From Chrysomallon squamiferum (lineage: Eukaryota; Mollusca; Gastropoda; Neomphalida; Peltospiridae): 37,500 nt of DNA. The notes under the pieces are model-generated. The model ran no database searches, had not been told where the DNA came from, and saw only the letters and a list, made by a program, of their open reading frames with translations. Below, in pieces: positions 23,301 to 34,509 of the stretch. The DNA is taken from assembly GCA_012295275.1 (NCBI GenBank), contig CM022671.1, positions 23,662,822-23,700,321 on the forward strand. The letters are read 5' to 3'. Within the stretch, counting starts at the first letter, position 1, and each line of letters starts with the position of its first letter. The position numbers were made by a program, and so were the translations under genes.

Positions 23301-23447
23301 AGTATAATTCCCAGTTCGTATAATTCCCTGTTCGTATAATTCCCAAATAATTCCCTGTCTGTATAATTCCAAGTTTATTATAATTTATTGTTCGTATAAT
23401 CCCAGTTCGTATAATTCCCTGTTTGTATAATTCCCAGTTATTAAAAT
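23301..23447. repeat. Minisatellite of TTCGTATAATTCCC units
   Basis: Seven or more 16-18-bp units built on TTCGTATAATTCCC (with variants TGTATAATTCCC) lie head to tail within 150 bp inside intron 1 of IL-17 C. On the minus strand the unit reads GGGAATTATACGAA. Confidence 0.8.
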
Positions 23448-24103
23448 TCGTCTATCAACATTATTATTATTATTTTAATATTATTTCTATTTCTTTAAAC
23501 ATTTGTTTTATTATTGTTAAATTAAACGAAAATTCTTAAACATTTTTACGTATTATTATTATTATTATTATTAAAAAAAAAAAAAAATTTCTAATAAAAT
23601 AAACAATTCAAAAGCGGCATGATGTGTTTTTTGTTAATTCTCATGGCTTGCTTCTGTAAAAAAAAAACGAAAAAAATATTATAAATAAATAATTTTATTC
23701 AGCAATATAATTTTAAAAAAACATATTTTACATAAGAGTAATTCACTTATAGTAAATACGAGTAAATAGAACATGTGAACGTTACATTTTGTCATTAACT
23801 GTTCGAATTAAACCATATTCAGCTTAAACATGTTCAAGATATATGTTTCTTAGCATATTTACGTTGTGCACATATTATGCAATATATGTGTCGTAGTATA
23901 TTAATAGTATGTACACTAAAGATATTATGACCTGCAAATACTTTGGCTGTGAATAAACAAGTTTATACGAAGGACCAAATCATTGGGAATACTTTTAGAT
24001 GAATACCTTCTTTTTTAATTATTTACATTCACTACATTCGATACGTAGATTATTTCGATATTTGTCATATTTGCATACTTTATGCGATAAGCAATATCCA
24101 TAC

Positions 24104-24775
24104 TACAATAATACCTCAGATTAAAGATGTAATTGGTTCCAAATTTCCGATTGTTAAATGAGGTAAACGGGAGACTAACTTACATAGTATTAAGGTTAAA
24201 AGCAGTGGTTAATTTCTCGCTGATGAAATTTGACAAAAAAACAAACAAACATAAAGGTGAAATAAGGAGAAATAAAACAGCAGTTTAGACATAACTGATT
24301 TAATAGATTATAGATATTAAGTAAACAGTAAATATTTACAAATCAGTTTATACAAATACATTAAGAAATAATTATATGCCGCTCATTGTGGGTTCATTTT
24401 TGTGGGTTTTGGTTTCATTTAAGATAATGTATTTTGTTTTTAAAGATATTATCTTCTGTTTCTTTTTATCATCAGCATTTGCCGGTATACTGTTATTCGT
24501 TTTGAGATTTTGGAACAGTAAATTACAAACGAGTTTAAGTCTAAATCGAAGGAGAAAAGAAAAGAGAATCAGAATATCAGATGCACGTATGACGTGTCAA
24601 CTGATCAACACAGCTGAGAGAAGCTCGTGAATGAACGAAAAACGAACGAAAAACATGCATTGTATCCATTTGTATAATTTATTTCGAGCAATTAACTATT
24701 AAATTTCTATTTATATAATTTGTAAAGAAAAAAAGATTGTTAAAGCGGGATATCGTTAAGCGAGATATTACTGTA
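24104..24775. mobile_element. Pogo/Tigger-like MITE, about 670 bp
   Basis: The left end TACAATAATACCTCAG and the reverse complement of the right end TACAGTAATATCTCGC form imperfect inverted termini. They continue as ATTAAAGAT and TTAACGAT. Both ends sit at TA, the target site of Tc1/mariner/pogo elements. No transposase is present. The 84-codon frame inside (24376-24630) is not a recognisable protein and I do not call it a gene. Confidence 0.55.
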
Positions 24776-25360
24776 TTTATACAATAATAATAGCTTTCCA
24801 AATAATCTGGAAGAGTTCATTATAATGACTGAGGTAAAGACATGCATGAACCACATTTAGCCTTTCGACGAAATGCAAATTCTACCAGATGGGAGAGTAA
24901 GCCATTAATTAAGATTGAACAGAAAAACAAACAAACAACAACAAAAATAAATAAGTAAATAAATAAATTAATTAATTAATTAATAATTTTGAACCAAACG
25001 AAATATGTATTTAGATCGTTTCTCCACCAAACGTACGCTTAAAAAATGTCATTAAATAAAACAAATCTTATTCCCTGATACTACGATCAGACTCCGAACA
25101 TTTTATTTTATTTTATTTTACTTTATTTTTCCTCACAGATGAGTGTACTGTATTAGAGATAAAAGTTCCTGTTCTGTCTGTGTAATGATTGGTTCTGATA
25201 AACCCATTCATGCAGACAACACGCACTGACTGACACGGATCAGAAAAACCATTTATGATAGCCGTGCTTTACATGAAATGTTACCTGATTATGCATGTTT
25301 ATGTATGTATATGTATGTGTGTGTGTGTATTTTTGTATGTATATATATATATATATAGTG

Positions 25361-25700
25361 TACCTTGATTTACGAGTTTAATTCGTTACGTGACCGAGCT
25401 CGTAACTCAAAAGAGCTCGTATATCAAATTAATTTTCCCAACTGAAATTAATTGAAATACCATTAATCCGTTCCAGCCCCCCCACCAAGAAAAAAACACC
25501 CCAGTTTTTGCAACGTGTTTTAAAATAAGAAAAATGTATATATAAATAACAGATGTTGTATAAAAACAAAATAAAGAGAATGTAAAGAAATAAATTGGTT
25601 TTGTAAAGTGTATTTATCTTAGATATCAGACAAATTACACCTGAAGCTAGCTCGTAACTGGGATTTTGGCTCGCAACTCAAAGCAAACCTCTAAGTCGAC
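25361..25700. mobile_element. MITE-like element with CTCGTAACTCAAA subterminal motifs
   Basis: The left part carries TACCTTGATTTACGAG, CTCGTAACTCAAA and CTCGTATATCAAA. The right part carries GCTCGTAACT and GCTCGCAACTCAAAGC. The termini (CCTTGATTTACGAG against CTTTGAGTTGCGAG on the opposite strand) match imperfectly in inverted orientation. It is flanked by TA-rich DNA on both sides and encodes nothing. Confidence 0.5.
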
Positions 25701-25741
25701 ATATATATAGTTATACGTATTTCCTATATGTATGTATATAT

Positions 25742-25793
25742 ATAATCATTGGATAGAAATTTATAGGGGCAATTGCCTATCCAGTGATTTTAT
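25742..25793. repeat. Inverted repeat able to form a hairpin
   Basis: ATCATTGGATAG pairs with CTATCCAGTGAT (one G-T pair) around a 20-base loop. A second inner pairing, ATAGG with CCTAT around GGCAATTGC, is mutually exclusive with part of the outer one. TATATA lies on both sides. Confidence 0.55.
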
Positions 25794-25967
25794 ATATAAA
25801 AGATGGGTACCAAAACTTAAAATTTATCTGGTTATAGATGACTTACATCTACGAGACATACACAAACAAACACAAATACACACTCCATGCTACTGAAATT
25901 TATATGTGTATACATGAAGACAGTAACATGAAAAGTACAAATACCATTTCTAATACGCCGCTCAGGA

Positions 25968-26362
25968 TTAGAAAATACCATCATAATGCATCTTTTTCAC
26001 CTAGTAGACAATAGAAAATAGCATCCTATTTTGTCACTAACAGACAGGGAACCTTGAAAATACTATTCCGACATTGTCTTAGTACTCCCTGTAGACTAGA
26101 AATTTGGTCATAATATTTCATTAACACACTGTAGACTAGAAAATATCGTTCTACAGTTACACCAATGGACATGCAGACTACAGATAGCATCCTAATATTT
26201 CACTAGTAAACACAAAGACTAGAAAATACCATTCTCATATTTCATTATTATGCATGTCGGTCAGAAGACAATATTACAACGGTAGGTAGGCAGACCATCA
26301 TAATATTACATTAGAACCATTATGTAGATTTAAAATACCATCCTGATATTTCATTTTTAATT
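25968..26362. repeat. Decayed minisatellite, unit about 41 bp
   Basis: About nine diverged head-to-tail units follow the pattern AGACTAGAAAATACCATCCT then AATATTTCACTA and CACACTGT. Clear copies begin at about 26093, 26133, 26175 and 26217. It lies in intron 1 of IL-17 C. Confidence 0.7.
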
Positions 26363-27245
26363 AGTTTCTCCTTCCTTCAGTTCTTCTCTTTTTTTTCTTT
26401 TTTTTTTTTTTTTTGTAACACTTATTTCGGGTTGTATCGAGTTTCAGGTTCCTAGTAAAATAACGTCGCGTTGTCAACTTCGACGAGAAACTGTGTCAGC
26501 TCTGTAACTAGGCGTAAAGATGTCGGTGATGATATATCAGAAGAATCACGGGGTATCAGGTGCATATGCTATAAAATACCAGTTCGCTTCCTTATTGTAC
26601 GTAAAACACTCTAAGGTATGCAACAACGAGTAATATCTATATAGAGAGAGGAGTTACGAATCACTGTAATCACAGATGGGAAATAGAAGTAACAGACAAG
26701 ATTCATGCGTAAAAAATGTCATATACATATATCAACATTGGTATTATATAATACAAACACGCCAAAAAAAAAAAAAAAAAAGTAAGATATGAATGCGCCT
26801 TTATGTCTGAGCATTACCGTAAATACACTTCCGTGAGCGGCTTAGAATGACAAACTGTATTATATAGGCTAGTACTGCAAAGGCTTGAAGGAAGTTCTAG
26901 TTTGATTATGTTTACGACAGTAAATCATTTTGATGTAGTGTGGAATTGCAGCACAGATAATGAACATTTCTTCAGCCCGTAATAAAATGTTGATAAAATC
27001 TACTTTACCGGTAAGAACACGATTACTGTTTTCATTCATAAAATGTGTCTATTTGCAATAACCGTATTATATTCAGTATATGTATCTGATGCAGTCGCCA
27101 AACAAACTAACATAAACAGCAGTGGTGATTACGGTTTTAACAACTGATTTGACAGCTACAAAGTATTTCACAGGTGAACTGTTTTTGGCGTGAAGTGTAT
27201 ATTGTGTTTTTGTTAACACTGTTGCAGACTGGCTTTTTTCTGTTG

Positions 27246-27246
<1 letters not shown>

Positions 27247-27309
<63 letters not shown>
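27247..27309. repeat. (TA)n(CA)n(TA)n compound microsatellite
   Basis: Alternating TA, CA and TA blocks of about 63 bp. The overlapping frames are artefacts. Confidence 0.95.
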
Positions 27310-27312
<3 letters not shown>

Positions 27313-27969
27313 ACATACACAAACACATAAATAATAAAGATATATTTGTATATCTGTATATTTAAATGTGGTATTAGTCCACCTTAATAAAACGAAACGC
27401 AGCAAAAATATCATTCAAATTCTTTCTATAATAATTTCAGCACTAATGAAAACACCACAAAGGAAATAGAAACGAAATATTGGCCACAAGAGCTGAGAAG
27501 CGGCGGAATTCTAATGTCTCTCTTTTTTGTTTCCTTCTTTTGTATTTCCTTGCTTTTGTATTCTTTGCTTTTTATTTCTTTGCTTTACACACTGCCTTGC
27601 ATAAGCTAGGTGTTTTCTTCGCGGTCGTTTGCCCATTAAGAGCCATTTTTAGTAACCCGGTTCGAATCAAAAGTCGCTGCAAACAATGTCCATTTCCACA
27701 GACGAGGGTGTCGCGTGATTCAGACTGGCCAATCGGCTAAGCGCTTTTCGACTTTATAGTCTGCTGTAGTAGGAAGAGGTAATTTAGACCAGTTTCGTAT
27801 ACGACACCTGGCTTCACTTTTTCACAACATTTTGCAGTGCCCACGAACGAATAAAACAAAACAAGAATGGGTAGAGCTAGCAAATGCTGGTTAAGGTATT
27901 TCATTTATGGAAGGTTAATTTGTGATAACGATTTTTAAGATGACTTGTGAATATTGCTGTTTATATGTT

Positions 27970-28140
27970 ATTGTTATTATTATTGTTGTTGTTGTTGTTG
28001 TTGTTTGTTGTTGTTGTTGCTGTTATTATTATTATTATTGTTATTGTTATTACCACTACTAGTACTATTACTACTACTACTACTGCTACTACTATTACTA
28101 CTATTATTATTATTACCACTACTACTGCTACTACTACGAC
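27970..28140. repeat. GTT/ATT/CTA triplet block before the IL-17 C acceptor
   Basis: About 170 bp of triplets run to within 90 bp of exon 2. Because it has no stop in the exon 2 frame, it creates a false 95-residue Leu/Thr-rich N-terminal extension to the cytokine. Confidence 0.93.
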
Positions 28141-28228
28141 GTATATGCCATCTAGTATTTTTCATATTAGAATTTTTTTTTATTATTATTATTTTTATTC
28201 TTATTTCTGTTTCTTTTACCAAAAACAG

Positions 28229-28789
28229 ATCTTCATCACCATGGCCGTTCTCTCACACCATTCGGGCGTTTCCGGAAGACCTCGTAAGAAACGCATCATG
28301 ACGACGTGCCGGGAACCGAATCTCGACGGACTGGACGAACCGCTGCTTCCCATTCCGCACGACAGTTTCTCGCTGATGCAGCCGTTCGTGGATTCCGTGG
28401 TGACGTTGTCGGACGTGCCGTCCAGGTACGTCAACGTTCTCATAAAAAACCTGGACGACACGCGGAACTGCTCGGTTCTGAAGCGGCGCGCGAGGCAGCA
28501 CGCCGGGTCGATGTGTCCCACGTACCACGTGCTCAACTTCGACGACAACCGAAGACCGAAGTCTCTCATCGAAGCGAGGTGCAGCTGCAGGAACTGCGCA
28601 GACCCCAATGCGCCCGGGGGACTGTTCACCTTGTTGTCATGTCAACCAATAATATACCACACACGAGTGTTGCGCAGGTTCGGCTGCCACAACGAAACCT
28701 ACGTTTACCGAACGTCGTGGGAACCGCTTCAAGTAGGTTGCACGTGCAACTTCCCGCAGTCTCGACGAAGTTATCACAGTAAAATGTAG
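28229..28789 (+). CDS. IL-17-like cytokine gene C, exon 2 (main coding exon)
   Basis: Carries the mature domain of a secreted IL-17-family ligand. The acceptor TTTCTTTTACCAAAAACAG ends at 28228 and the exon starts in phase 0 as IFITMAVLSHHSG, the second half of the signal peptide. With exon 1 the protein is 197 residues. Residues 28-33 (RPRKKR) form a furin-type site directly after the signal peptide, so a short pro-segment is possible. The core is C107-P-T-Y, NRRPKSLIEARC, CxCxxC at 129/131/134, C149, C164 and C182-T-C184, with C38 and C92 upstream. Sequons lie at N91 and N166. It is closely related to gene D: the shared blocks VLRRFGC and WEPLQVGCTC are identical. The exon is far more GC-rich than its surroundings. 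Confidence 0.94.
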   Translation: MFITMAVLSHHSGVSGRPRKKRIMTTCREPNLDGLDEPLLPIPHDSFSLMQPFVDSVVTLSDVPSRYVNVLIKNLDDTRNCSVLKRRARQHAGSMCPTYHVLNFDDNRRPKSLIEARCSCRNCADPNAPGGLFTLLSCQPIIYHTRVLRRFGCHNETYVYRTSWEPLQVGCTCNFPQSRRSYHSKM

Positions 28790-29036
28790 CCAGAGTGTTG
28801 AATATCCGCGTGTGTATGTATGTATATGATTATAGATGTGTGTGTGATATGTGTGATGTGTAAATACGTACCTCGTGCTGCCATCACTTGATATTGATAC
28901 CAGTTGGGTTTTTTTCTAAGTTTTTAACTTTTAAAAAAAAAGAAAATGTTTTGGTCTGTTGTTGTATTTTGTTGTTTCTGTTGTTATTCTCCACAGCAAT
29001 AATTTTGTCTTATAGAATACTACCTTTGTTTTAGTA

Positions 29037-29037
<1 letters not shown>

Positions 29038-29118
<81 letters not shown>
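29038..29118. repeat. (TTA)n array downstream of IL-17 C
   Basis: A triplet run of about 80 bp, 250 bp after the gene C stop. No polyadenylation hexamer is evident between them. Confidence 0.95.
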
Positions 29119-29120
<2 letters not shown>

Positions 29121-29471
29121 TTATTATTTATTTATTTAGTTAGTTAGTTTCAGTATTGCAAGAAATGGTTTATATAAATGGCTCCTATCAAAGAAAATTT
29201 ACATCTTCGTTATGTAGAAGATGATCCATCTTAAAATATAACGTCATTGTTTCGGTTTAAAAATATATTAATAATATTCTTCACCATTTTAACGTAAATC
29301 ATTTATGATCCGCTTTTATATATAAACAAATTCTTTTACTTCAGCGAAAAAACCAAATTCCTATTCTTCTGTTATCCGCTGCATATTTATTTTTGTTTAG
29401 GACCCAGTTCTATGCAGCATGTCAAAACCTGGGATATTTTGACATGTTTAGACTTTTAATATTGTGCTTTC

Positions 29472-30360
<889 letters not shown>

Positions 30361-30380
30361 TTTATTATTATTTTTTTTTA

Positions 30381-30542
30381 TATATATAAAATAATGAAAA
30401 ATATATATTTAAGAAAATTATATGGAAAATAAATAATTAATAAAAAAAAGTAGTTATGAAATATATATAAAATAATGAAAAATATATATTTAAGAAAATT
30501 ATATGGAAAATAAATAATTAATAAAAAAAAAGTAGTTATGAA
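30381..30542. repeat. Recent 81-bp tandem duplication
   Basis: Two copies beginning TATATATAAAATAATG at 30381 and 30462 are virtually identical. They differ by one A in a homopolymer near the copy end. Confidence 0.9.
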
Positions 30543-30948
30543 AATACAAAATCAGAGAAGCACACACGAAATCCGAAAGATTTAATCATTATAATGACGA
30601 ATTGGTTTTCATTATAAATGCAAAAAAAGAGAAAATATTGGCATGTTAGGCGCACCAACTTGAAGATCCGTGTACAGAAGAAAAGAAAACATTTTTTTTC
30701 TTCTTTTTTTAACACTAAGATCCGTGAATGGGAGATATTTCACGTTCAAGTCAGTGCGAATAAAGCAGGTGTATAAAAGGCGCTTTTACCTTTTACAATA
30801 CTCCTATCAATATAAAGGAAATCGCATACAAAGGGCTTGTAAACAACCAAACATAAACAAGTGTTTAGATATGAGTAAAGTGTTTTACATTTATATTAAA
30901 ATGCAACGATTGTTTTTCAATCGCTGTTTTCAGAGGATAAAATGTGTG

Positions 30949-30951
<3 letters not shown>

Positions 30952-31043
<92 letters not shown>
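30952..31043. repeat. (GA)n tract, 92 bp
   Basis: Uninterrupted GA run that directly borders the first copy of the composite repeat described next. Confidence 0.98.
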
Positions 31044-31045
<2 letters not shown>

Positions 31046-31257
31046 AGTAATCAATAATAATGAGAAATCATGTTGTTGTAATTCTTAATTGTTAATAGAA
31101 AGCAGAGAAAGTAAAGCTTTTTTGTTTTCATTTCATTTGTGAAAAGTTAATAATGTTACCAACAGAATAAGCGAAAGAGGGAGAGAGAGGGGTGAGAGAG
31201 AGAGCGAGAGAGAGAGTTAGAGAGAGCGAAAGAGAGACAGTGAGAGAGAGCGAGACA

Positions 31258-31294
<37 letters not shown>

Positions 31295-31456
31295 AGAGCG
31301 AGAGAATGAAAGAGAGAGTGAGAGAACGAGATATTGCGAGAGAGAGAGAGATAGATCGAGAATTAGAGCGAAAGAGAGAGAGCGAGAGATAGAGAGAGAG
31401 CGAGAGAATGAAAGAGAGAGTGAGAGAAAGAGAGACAGCGAGAGAGAGAGAGACAG

Positions 31457-31495
<39 letters not shown>

Positions 31496-31968
31496 GAGAG
31501 AGAGCGAAAGAAAGAGTGAGAGAGAGTGAGAGAATGAAAGAGAGTGAGAGAATGAAAGAGAGAATGAGAGCGAAAGAGAGAGAGAGACAGACAGAGAGAG
31601 ACTAATAATCAATAATAATAAGAAATCAAGTTGTTGTAATTCTTAACTGTTAATAGAAAGTATAGAAAGTTAAGCTTTTTTCTTTTCATTTTATTTATGA
31701 AAAGTTAATAATACTACCAACAGAGAGAGCGAAAGAGGGAGAGAGAGGGGTGAGAGAGCGAGAGAGAGAGTTAGAGAGAACGAAAGAGAGACAGTGAGAG
31801 AGAGCGAGACAGAGAGTGAGAGAGAGCGAGCGAGAGAGGGAGAGAGAGACTAGTAATCAACAATAATAAGAAATCAAGTTGTTGTAATTCTTAATTGTTA
31901 CTAGAAAGTATAGAAAGTTAAGCTTTTTTCTTTTCATTTCATTTGTGAAAAGTTAATAATACTACCAA
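31041..31968. repeat. Composite repeat: three unique-sequence copies between GA-rich blocks
   Basis: A non-repetitive segment of about 120 bp beginning ACTAGTAATCAATAATAA occurs at about 31041, 31600 and 31848. Each copy contains TTGTTGTAATTCTTAATTG or a variant and ends near GTTAATAATACTACCAA. The GA-rich blocks between them also share an ordered motif series (GCGAAAGAGGGAGAGAGA at 31169 and 31729), so whole units were duplicated. The many short frames are poly-Arg/Glu or poly-Ser/Leu artefacts. Confidence 0.88.
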
Positions 31969-32009
31969 TACTGTATTTTATTATTATATGGCGTGTTCCA
32001 TATGTAGTG

Positions 32010-32680
32010 GTAGGAGTAGTATGCATAATACTTGTTGCAGTGGTGATAGTAATAGTAGTAGTAGTGGTTGTAGTATCAGTGGTGGTAGTGGTAGGATCAT
32101 CATCATCGTCATCATCATCATCATCATCATTATTATTATTATTACGATGATAGATGGTGATTTACCGCATAAGAACAGAGAACGCATGCATACTGACATC
32201 ATACACAACGATGCAACAGCTTTTCTCTTACCAACATACACGCAAATACATACGTACATACACACATACAAACAAGCACACACACAGACACATACATACT
32301 TACATACACAGACATGCAAACACACATACAAACACACATAGACATACACACACGCATATACACACATACAAACACACATACATGTACATACACACATTAA
32401 TATATGTACACACACATACACAAACACACAGTTTTGGTAGTGTATTAGTAATAATATTAATAGTAATATATTAATGTAGATGTAATCCTAGCAGTACTAT
32501 TAGATAAAATAGGAGTAATATTGGTTGTTAAATTATAGTAGCAGCTGTGATGTTAGTAGTGACAGATTTGTAGTTACTGTAGTAGTAGTACAAGTAGCAG
32601 AAGCAAAGTTAGTATTAGTAGTAGAAGTAGTGGTAGTAGTAGTAACATCGTCAGCAGTAGCAGAAGAAGTAGTAATAATC
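32010..32680. repeat. AGT, ATC and CACATA repeat-rich region
   Basis: AGT/GGT triplets (32012-32090), an ATC/ATT array (32097-32143), CACATA/TACA tetranucleotides (32233-32430) and more AGT triplets (32578-32680). No gene seen. Confidence 0.85.
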
Positions 32681-33022
32681 GAAATATGATGTAAATTATT
32701 TGTGATAATTCTTAAATTAAATATGAAGATTTGTTAAAAGTGGAATATTAAAATAATATTAAAAGTGAAATACTAAAATACTGTTAAAAGTGAAATATAA
32801 ACGCATTGTCAATAAAACAATATTAAATGAAAACTCATTTAGGTTTAAAACGCATTTTATTTCTAGGTTTTTAATTGTTTATCTCTAATTACTTTTGTTC
32901 CCCCTCTGTTACAAAATAACAAACTAAAATTAGACTTGAGTAACTATTTGGGCATTTCACTAAAATTAAAAAACCCCTTCTTAGTCCAGAGATTGCCGGA
33001 TATGACGTTGCTGTCTGAACCC

Positions 33023-33030
33023 TTTAAATA
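33023..33030 (+). promoter_or_regulatory. TATA-like box for IL-17 gene D
   Basis: TTTAAATA lies about 90 bp upstream of the proposed start codons. Alternatively, TTTTCTTGCAG ending at 33054 could be an acceptor, in which case exon 1 as seen (33055-33120) would be preceded by a further 5' exon. Confidence 0.3.
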
Positions 33031-33114
33031 GTGAAACCATAACATTTTCTTGCAGAAAAGTTGGCTTTCACCAGAGCTGTAACATTTAACACGAAGCCTA
33101 CTGGGGTATTTTTC

Positions 33115-33120
33115 ATGATG
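33115..33120 (+). CDS. IL-17-like gene D, proposed exon 1 (two codons)
   Basis: ATGATG sits immediately before a GTGAGT donor (33121-33126) in phase 0. Joined to exon 2 at 34510 it gives MMNRLFLLVILPWMSFS, a compact signal peptide. No other in-frame ATG lies between the upstream stop at 33040 and this point. The intron would be 1,389 bp. Such a small coding contribution is easily missed, and confidence rests on phase, donor and product. Confidence 0.65.
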
Positions 33121-33292
33121 GTGAGTACACACTTGATGTATATTTACATCTGAATTTTTTTTTCTTAATTAAATTTTTTTTCTTTTTTTTTTTCCATTAA
33201 TATTGTTCATGCTCTTTTCATTTTCAGTTTTTATGACGTATTCTAAATACAACTAGATCAGTGATAACAATAATAATAATAATAATTGAGGT

Positions 33293-33293
<1 letters not shown>

Positions 33294-33360
<67 letters not shown>
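33294..33360. repeat. (CT)n tract, 67 bp, in intron 1 of IL-17 D
   Basis: CT run about 170 bp inside the proposed intron, 24 bp after a short AAT run. Confidence 0.98.
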
Positions 33361-33363
<3 letters not shown>

Positions 33364-33913
33364 GTCAGTCGATGCTGTGGATATTTTATTGATGACTGGC
33401 TACACCAAAACATCAGCAACGAATGACGTCAACTGTTTGTAGGGGGAAAACCCTGTAGGTTTATGGGCATGGCGGAAGTGACAACGTCAAAATTTAAACC
33501 GTTTAAAAACGAAAACATCACCATTGTCATTGGATGATGAGTATAGGGCACTTCCTTCACGAAAAATACTCTTAATTTTAGTCTGTTTTGAAGAGATGTT
33601 GGTAAGAGCACATTAACACTTAAGCCTGGAATCCGATTTTTTTTTATTTTATTTTTTTTTTTTATCATTGCTTTATTACGAATTTAATTTATTTTACTTA
33701 TACATTTTCTAGTGGTTAGTTATTTATTAATGGACATTTTTTTGTTTTTTTTTTTGTTTTGACGTAGAGAAGTAAAACTTCAGTTAACTCTGATAAATAC
33801 GAGTTAATTTTACAGTAGCGGGTCCAGTTTGATAGCGAGATTAATTAACGACACACTCGCCAGTAAAAGCCATTCTTCTTTAATTTATTATTATTTTAGA
33901 ATTTTTTATTCAT

Positions 33914-33944
<31 letters not shown>

Positions 33945-34209
33945 TTTGTTGGATTGTAACATACTTTTTAATACATATATACATATATATATATAACTAT
34001 TATACGGGTCGATGAAGCATTAGATTCGACTTGGCGTGAAAAATGCTTACATCGTGCCGTACGTAATTTCGTATAGTCACTGTTTCCACTTCGTCACGGT
34101 GGTTTTCACACGAACACTGTACAGTGTCGTTAACATTCGGTATTTTCCGGTGGAAAACGACAGCAAATAGGCCGAAATCAGATCTTTAAATATACTGACG
34201 TGTATATAT

Positions 34210-34217
34210 GTACGTTT

Positions 34218-34251
<34 letters not shown>

Positions 34252-34300
34252 TGTATGTATGTATGTATGTATGTATGTATGTACGTATGTATGTATGTGT
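34210..34300. repeat. (ATGT)n microsatellite in intron 1 of IL-17 D
   Basis: ATGT tetranucleotide run with GTAC interruptions, about 210 bp before exon 2. It is the reverse complement of the CATA array near the window start. An (ATTT)n run lies at 33909-33946. Confidence 0.95.
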
Positions 34301-34509
34301 GTATACATACATACATATACTATTATTTTTATGTATGGTATTTAAATAGATTTTGTCGAAAATATTGCTACAGAAGCAGATATTATAATAACATTTAGCT
34401 GAATGGGGTGTGGCGGAAAATGCTATATATGTAATTTGCACTTCACGTATTTTATGGTACATAAAAAATCATATTAAATATCAATAACGTTTATTTTCTT
34501 ATTTTTCAG

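Larger units (their letters stand above)
22741..28228 (+). other. Intron 1 of IL-17 gene C (proposed)
   Basis: The interval is bounded by GTAAGT and by a pyrimidine-rich tract ending AAAAACAG. It holds ATT arrays, a 16-17-bp minisatellite, two MITE-like elements, a hairpin, a 41-bp decayed minisatellite and a triplet block just before the acceptor. No other gene is convincing inside it. The 86-codon frame at 27480-27740 is Phe/Leu-rich and unsupported. Confidence 0.6.

Noticed and set aside
24376-24630. 84-codon hydrophobic open frame
   Set aside because: It lies within a MITE-like element and shows no recognisable domain or supporting splice context.
27480-27740. 86-codon open frame
   Set aside because: Phe/Leu-rich low complexity, no domain, and within the proposed IL-17 C intron.
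27600-27745. tRNA gene or SINE around GGTTCGAATC (27659-27668)
   Set aside because: The B box is good (TTCGAA is palindromic), but on neither strand is there a properly spaced A box or a cloverleaf.
27838-27896. ATG at 27866 with a GTATTT donor as an alternative first exon of IL-17 C
   Set aside because: The donor phase (2) does not fit exon 2 and the product has no hydrophobic signal.
27947-28789. 280-residue open frame read as one protein
   Set aside because: The first 95 residues are translated triplet repeat and a splice pyrimidine tract; the acceptor at 28228 and homology to gene D mark the real exon start.
31192-31612. Long poly-Arg/Glu and poly-Ser/Leu frames
   Set aside because: Direct translations of GA/CT repeats with no codon-level evidence of selection.
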